From assembly GCA_003427395.1 (NCBI GenBank), contig BFEA01000159.1:736562-771101 (forward strand): 34,540 nt of DNA. The letters are read 5' to 3'. Shown here one piece after another: positions 29,891 to 34,540 of the stretch. Both the position numbers and the translations under genes were made by a program. The notes under the pieces are model-generated. The model saw only the letters and a program-made list of their open reading frames with translations. It was not told where the DNA came from and ran no database searches. Source of the DNA: Chara braunii (lineage: Eukaryota > Streptophyta > Charophyceae > Charales > Characeae). Numbering within the stretch: the stretch's first letter is position 1; each line of letters starts with the position of its first letter.

Positions 29891-30079
29891 TTCAAGGCTT
29901 TTTTTTTTTTTTTTTGCCTAAAATATGTCTGCACGGTCGTGGTAACATTTCATTCATTTATCGGGTACCAGTTCCACTACGGATTTCGCCAGTAACCGGT
30001 TGCTCAATGCGTATTCCAAACGACCATGAAGTTGATGTTTGCGTGCTACCGTCATGTCTATTCGCAAGACAACGTCCGT

Positions 30080-30150
30080 ACTGCATTTCATGGAGTGGAG
30101 AAGGCATACACTGCATTTCATGAGTGGAGAAGGCATATGCACAGAATGTA
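30080..30150. repeat. 30-bp direct repeat, two to three copies
   Basis: actgcatttcatg followed by agtggagaaggcata begins at 30080 and 30110. A degraded third piece (gaatgtagagggcatac) follows. Confidence 0.8.
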
Positions 30151-30333
30151 GAGGGCATACTTCGGACCATGGCGTGACAGCGCCCTATTGGTGGAAAGCC
30201 TGAAGACGGTTCTTGAATGATTTTTATTTTTTTTGTTTTGGGAGAGTTTTTAGGACGGTGAAAATCCTAACCTAAAAATTTCAAGGACCTTAATTTCCTT
30301 TGACTGTTATTGAGTGTCTAAGGAGACCTTTAT

Positions 30334-30367
<34 letters not shown>

Positions 30368-30758
30368 CCTTGGTTGTTGTAGAGGTGGGATACTAGATAG
30401 ATGGCAGTCACCCACAGTACTTGGCCACTCGGTTGTCCAGATGAACCCCTCTGAAGACCCCACCCACCCTTCCTCTTATCTTTTTGCTTTGGCGCACCCC
30501 CACCCCCCCTGTCCTACCCTAGTGTTAACCACTCAGGACCATCACCCATTGTCATCATGGCGGGGTCACCTGACCAGACAGCGGTTGCAGGTACCGGGGC
30601 TAAGCAGAGGTGCCCACCCGCTGCTCATCCCCGGTCGAAGCAGAAGTCGTGCAAGCGTGATTGCACGAGGACTTTGGGAGCTAGGTTTGAACATGCTACT
30701 ACAGGTCTTCATGAGGGTGCACAGTGACTCCCATCTAGCTTTTTTAGTTGTATGGTGA
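30334..30758 (+). other. Poly-T tract then unrecognised open frame
   Basis: A T run of about 29 bases (30,336-30,364) precedes a frame open to 30758 that reads PSEDPTHPSSYLFALAHPHP and similar low-complexity sequence. A 7-bp hairpin cgtgcaa/ttgcacg lies at 30648-30667. I see no domain and think it non-coding. Confidence 0.3.
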
Positions 30759-31345
30759 TGATAGAGAGTTGGGTATCCTCCGTTCCCTCATATGTCCCTG
30801 GAGCCCGTTCCGGCCATGACACCCCCGACATCCCATACTAAGGAACTGCTATGCCAGCCTCAACTCTATGCTACGTACTAGGAGGATAGCCAACCCTAGG
30901 TCGTGATTTATAGACTGAGTTTCTTTATCGTAGTATGATGCTGATGGTAGAGAGATGGAGATCCTCTGTTCCCTCGTATATCCCTAGAGCCCGTTCCGGT
31001 CCCGCGGTAAGGTGCAGTATCTCCTGACACCCTCGACATCCATACTAAGGACTGCTATGCCAGCCTCAACTATAAGGTACCTACTAGGAGGATAACCCAC
31101 CCTCAATCGTGAATCATGGACTGTATGTATTGACAGTGGATAATCTCTAGGCCCTGTGTTGTATGGTAATCTAAGAGCAGACAATCTTCTGTTCCCTCGT
31201 ATGTCCCTGAAGTCCGTTCCGACCCTGCGGTGAAGTGTTAGACCACTATGTCCTGACACTACCGACATTCCGTACTAAGGAACTGCTATGCCAACCTCAA
31301 TCCGTTGACCACGTACTAAGAGGATGACCAACCCTAAGTTACAGT
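30755..31345. repeat. ~200-bp tandem repeat, three copies
   Basis: gttccctc anchors lie at 30782, 30968 and 31191. Each is followed by 'atgtccct', 'agcccgttccg', 'gacat.c', 'actaaggaactgctatgcca', 'cctcaa' and 'gtactaggaggat.accaaccct'. Spacing is 186 and 223 bases. Read on the minus strand, the third copy directly continues from the tRNA-like head at 31,401-31,348, so the unit looks like the body of a SINE that was amplified in tandem. Confidence 0.85.
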
Positions 31346-31410
31346 CTGGTATCGAACACAGGACCTTATGTAAATCGTGCTAGTGACCTAACCTATTGAC
31401 ATACACTGTG
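31345..31410 (-). mobile_element. tRNA-like SINE head, second family
   Basis: On the minus strand TGTCAATAGG (31401 to 31392) serves as box A and GTTCGATACC (31357 to 31348) fits box B fully, 44 bases apart. The body that follows is the repeat unit at 30,755-31,345. Clover-leaf stems are decayed. Confidence 0.6.
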
Positions 31411-31738
31411 AAATAGTCTGTAGCTGTGCTCTGCTGGGCTCGAGTAAACCGGTCAACGCAAACCACCCAGCAGTCTCATGACAACCCCGTAGACCAAGAA
31501 CATCAGGATACCTACCATTGCCCAGTCCCCACATACAACAACCATGGACTACCCCTTGGGTGGTGTGCAGGCAGTGCCTGTAATAACTTACCTGCGTCAT
31601 CCTAAGGGGGTGCGTCCAGCCGTGCGTCATTCTAACGCCCTGCCGGTGTCCATTCGCAAGGGCGGAGTTTTGAACCCGCAACCTCATACCACAGTGCGCA
31701 TTTCCAACCGGTGCTCTAACCACTAAGCTACATCAACT
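31410..31738 (-). mobile_element. tRNA-derived SINE head and body, third copy
   Basis: On the minus strand TAGCTTAGTGG (31730 to 31720) is a strong box A. Next to it, gttagagc completes a D arm. A box-B-like gggttcaaaactcc (31677 to 31664) lies in a gcgg/ccgc T-like stem, about 54 bases from box A. The body runs from about 31,655 down to the next head at 31,401, so the two heads are about 330 bases apart and may form a dimeric SINE. Not a functional tRNA. Confidence 0.6.
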
Positions 31739-31775
31739 GGATTCTTGTGCTACATACCAACTGCTATGGTCTTCC

Positions 31776-32127
31776 AGTGGCCTAGCTCAGTTGGTAAGGC
31801 TCGCAAGTGGCATTGAGGAGGTCATGGATTCAATCCCTCATGCCTTCGTGGGCTTACTTGGTACCTGCTACCCAAGAGATAGACCACTGGATCCCCCGAT
31901 CGGCATCAAGCAGAGTCTGCTTTGGTCGTAGGGGAGGGGCCTGAGGGGAGGCACGGGGGATTGGTCCGCTTTATCCCTGGTGCTACCGGCCGTCCCCTGG
32001 CCGGTATCCTGCAGGCTCAAGGGGCCGTAAAAACACGGCTCTGGTATGCTACGCGTTTCCCCGTATGCCTATAGGTAGGAGTAGTGGTAGGTAGGTAGTG
32101 TGAGGGATTTTTTTTTTTTTTTTTAGT
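31776..32127 (+). mobile_element. tRNA-derived SINE, same family as 17.96-18.06 kb, with poly-T end
   Basis: Box A tagctcagttgg (31783-31794) and box-B-like ggattcaatcc (31826-31836) are 43 bases apart, as in the copy near 18 kb. The head is followed by GC-rich sequence with a perfect hairpin taccggcc (31984-31991)/ggccggta (31999-32006) and gccgt/acggc near 32,025-32,040. It ends in a T run at about 32,108-32,127. A poly-A run starts about ten bases later (32,136). The 3' limit is inferred from the T run. Confidence 0.6.
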
Positions 32128-32149
32128 ACAGTTAAAAAAAAAAAAAAAG

Positions 32150-32840
32150 ATAAAGGCCGGGCGTTCTAGGCGGCCGGGTGGTCCCGCTTTTATGCTGAAC
32201 TGATTTTTTGTCTCTGACCGTAGATTACGAATATCAACGGCACAGAAAAACGGAAAACGAAGATCGACGGCCAGAAAGCGGAGGAACAATACACTCGTGG
32301 GCCCTGGGCTGTGGTGCAAGGCCCCATCGCGGATCCTTCTCTTCTGACCGTGGATTGGATAACGAGGGCGGGGATCGACGCCAAGGGGCGCATGAACCGA
32401 ACCTCACCCCGGTGTTCTGCGGCGGCGACGCCAGCAGGCTGTCGTGAGCAACGCGCCCGGCAATTTCAAATCCAAGGGGTTCATCTAGCCCCATCTTCTT
32501 TCGAGGCTTCTCTCCGGTTTGTCGGAGGCCTCGTCGCCGTCCGATGGCCTGTGCAGCCTGCCTGACCCGATCTGGTCGGGGCTCACGCACTCTGTTCTGA
32601 CCTGTGTCGTAGTTTGTGCACATGCGAGCGTGATTTGCTGATCAGATCGATCACAGTAGTCGTGGATTGGTATTGACGTTGATTGGTGTTGTGAAGACGT
32701 GGCGGCCGTTCCTGTGAAGTATTGGTTGACGTGGCGATCGGTCCGTGTTGGATTATCTAACGGTCATCGTGATTTCATACCGACGGCGGGCCTTTCAGAC
32801 AGACAGGCTGGTAGCCACCGTCTTACATTTTGTAGGCGGT
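32150..32840. other. GC-rich sequence with opposing ORFs, no recognised gene
   Basis: Open frames exist on both strands (plus 32208-32447 and 32311-32565; minus 32234-32623), but none has a recognisable domain and they overlap each other. Possibly chance openness from GC content. Confidence 0.35.
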
Positions 32841-33065
32841 TCGGTAATTGGTTGGTTGATTGGTCGATTGATTGCGCAATCAACGACGGCGTATCGGATC
32901 GAGAAGCACTGCAGTAACTCGTGTACTCGATTGATTGTTCGATTTTTGATTGATCGGTCAATTCACTGCAGTGATTGGTGGAGTCGATTGATCGATTGGT
33001 CGGTCGACGTTGACTGATTGATTGGTCGCGCATCAGCAGACTCAAGTAATCAATCAATCAATCAA
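32840..33065. repeat. GATT/GATC-rich cryptic repeat with inverted end
   Basis: Many degenerate gattgatt(g/c) words run on the plus strand to about 33,030. They are followed by atcaatcaatcaatcaat (33,047-33,064), the complement, so the ends can pair. Confidence 0.7.
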
Positions 33066-33309
33066 TTCGTTGAGCGGCGAGGAGTTCAGCAGAAGGAGCG
33101 GTGATTGGATCAGAACACATCGGATTGGCGCTATCGTATCGGATCAAATCCTTTCCCAGCAAAGATATCCATCGACATCCATCGACAATCTGACGTGGCG
33201 TTTGCAAATTAGGCAGCGGCCATGCGCTTGGAAAAGTGCTGGTTTTGTTCTTCCACTGTATATCCCGGGCACGGGATCGTATTCGTGAGGAACGATGCCA
33301 AGGTTCGAA

Positions 33310-33332
33310 CTATACCCTTCCTTCCTTTCTCC

Positions 33333-33372
<40 letters not shown>

Positions 33373-34460
33373 TCCTTTCTCCTGCACTCTCTCTCTCTCT
33401 CTCCCTTCCTTTCTCCCGCACACTCTCTCTCTCTCTCCCTTCCTTTCTCGCTTCTTTCTCTCCTTTCGTTCGCCTCCCTTCTTTCTCTCCCCTCCCTTCT
33501 TTCTCCTCCCTTCCTTCTCCTCCCTTCTTTAGCCTCCCTTCTTTCGCCTCCCTTCTTTCGCCTCCCTTCTTTCGCCTCCCTTCTTTTCCTCCCTTGCCCC
33601 GGTAGCAAATCCCTCCTTTGTCTGCCCATGTGGAAAGATTGCAACCCTTTCCTTTCTCTCCCTTCTTTACCTCTCCTCCCTTCTTTCTCTCTCCTCCCTT
33701 CTTTCTTTCTCCTCCCTTCTTTCTCCCCCCTTGCCCCGGTAGCAAATCCCTCCTTTGTCTGCCCGTGAGGAACGATGGCAACGCCCTTCCTTTCTCCTCC
33801 CTTCCTCTCATAACTTCTGTCTCCTCCCGTCTTTCTCTCTCCTCCCTTCTTTCTCCTCCCTCCTTTCTCCCCCCTTGCCCCTGTCGCAAATCCCTCCTTT
33901 GTCTGCCCGTGAGGAACGATGGAAACGCCCTTCCTTTCTCTCCGTTCTTTCTCCTACGTTCTTTCTCCTTCCTTCTTTCTCCTTCCTTCTTTCTCCTTCC
34001 TTCTTTCTCCTACCTTCTTTCTCCTCCGTTCTTCTCTCTCCTCCCTTCTTCTCTCTCCTCCCTCCTTTCTCCCCCCTTGCCCCGGTCGCAAATCCCTCCT
34101 TTGTCTGCGCGTGGGGAACGATGGCAACGCCTTTCCTTTCTCCTTCCTTTCTCTTTTCCTCCTCCACCGTTTTTTTCCTCCTCCCACTTTCCCTTCTCCC
34201 CCTTTCCTTCTTACCCTTCCTCTTTTTTCTCTGCCCGTGAGGAGCTATGGCAACGCTCTTCCTTTCTTTCTTCCTGATCCTCGCCTTTTCCATCTCCATA
34301 CTTTCTTGTCCCTCCCTTCCTTCTGCCTCTTTCCTTTCTTTCTTTGTTGTCCCTCCTTCCTTCTTCCTCTTTCCTTTCTCTCTTCGTTTCCCCTCTTCTT
34401 GTCCCCCTCCGAATACAATGGCAAATCCCTCCTTTCACTGCCTGTGAGGAACAAAGCCCA
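33310..34460. repeat. CT-rich satellite with a conserved ~50-bp core
   Basis: Polypyrimidine DNA (ccttcctttctcc-like units) is interrupted by a core starting at gcaaatccctcctttg and running to gtgaggaacgatggcaacgc. Core copies begin at 33605, 33742, 33886, 34088 and 34421, with partial cores at about 33,281 and 34,229. Spacings are 137, 144 and 202 bases, then longer. ORFs of up to 226 codons on both strands, including a repeated LLCLPVRNDGNALP peptide, result from composition and are not credible genes. Confidence 0.88.
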
Positions 34461-34512
34461 CTTTTCGGGCTACCCTTCCTCCCTTTCTCTTCCCCCGTTG
34501 CCTTGTTCCCTT

Positions 34513-34540
34513 CCCCCCCCCCCCCCCCCCCCCCCCCCCC
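34513..34540. repeat. Poly-C run at window end
   Basis: 28 C in a row up to the last base. It may be genuine or an assembly/sequencing end artefact. Confidence 0.9.

Noticed and set aside
33144-34299. Long ORFs on both strands (up to 226 codons), including a repeated LLCLPVRNDGNALP peptide
   Set aside because: Pure CT/GA composition avoids stops on both strands, and the repeated peptide simply translates the satellite core. No start context or domain is present.

Overview
This is a 34.5 kb piece of a repeat-rich eukaryotic nuclear genome. It contains decayed non-LTR retrotransposons, tRNA-derived SINE-like heads, foldback (MITE-like) elements, microsatellites, minisatellites, long poly-T/poly-A runs and a 715-base assembly gap. 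The retroelement endonuclease starts with the ISWNVRGLG signature common in plant L1-type LINEs, so a plant-lineage host is likely. A charophyte-type alga is a possible guess, but the sequence cannot prove it. No bacterial operon structure, rRNA or CRISPR array is present.

Layout. 1-0.8 kb: short direct and inverted repeats. 0.9-3.2 kb: an unrecognised broken ORF pair, then a decayed LINE reverse transcriptase on the plus strand. 3.2-4.7 kb: no gene. 4.7-9.06 kb: a near full-length but broken L1-type LINE ORF2 on the minus strand (endonuclease, RT, C-terminal region), with a 117-bp tandem duplication in its 3' part. 9.06-10.4 kb: unclear minus-strand ORFs and an endonuclease fragment of a second LINE. 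11.2-11.9 kb: AT-rich tandem repeat. 11.94-12.47 and 18.20-18.72 kb: two inverted copies of one 526-bp foldback element, with the gap (13,588-14,302) between them. 15.57-15.95 kb: a repeat whose middle copy is inverted, giving a long hairpin. 17.96-18.06 kb: a SINE head.

20.9-23.35 kb is the most unusual part. More than thirty short hairpins with mutually different stems follow one another, densest at 22,578-22,975. They include a tRNA-like unit closed by two 9-bp stems and two copies of a three-way-junction motif. A TATA-like box (23,023) and a 54-bp minisatellite follow.

24.86-25.95 kb carries the only plausible non-transposon genes: two adjacent plus-strand ORFs of about 170 and 174 codons. 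Each begins with an ATG placed directly after a splice-acceptor-like tract. By eye they look like very diverged tandem paralogues. The second contains two stop codons that both lie in a 27-base GT...AG segment, and removing that segment restores the frame. Neither protein resembles a family I recognise.

26.2-34.5 kb holds more hairpins, a four-copy ~150-bp tandem repeat, CT/ATCT microsatellites, two perfect palindromes, a three-copy ~200-bp repeat that appears to be the body of a SINE, a cluster of three tRNA-like heads, GATT-rich DNA, and a long CT-rich satellite with a conserved ~50-bp core ending in poly-C. All relations between copies were judged by eye; no database search was possible.
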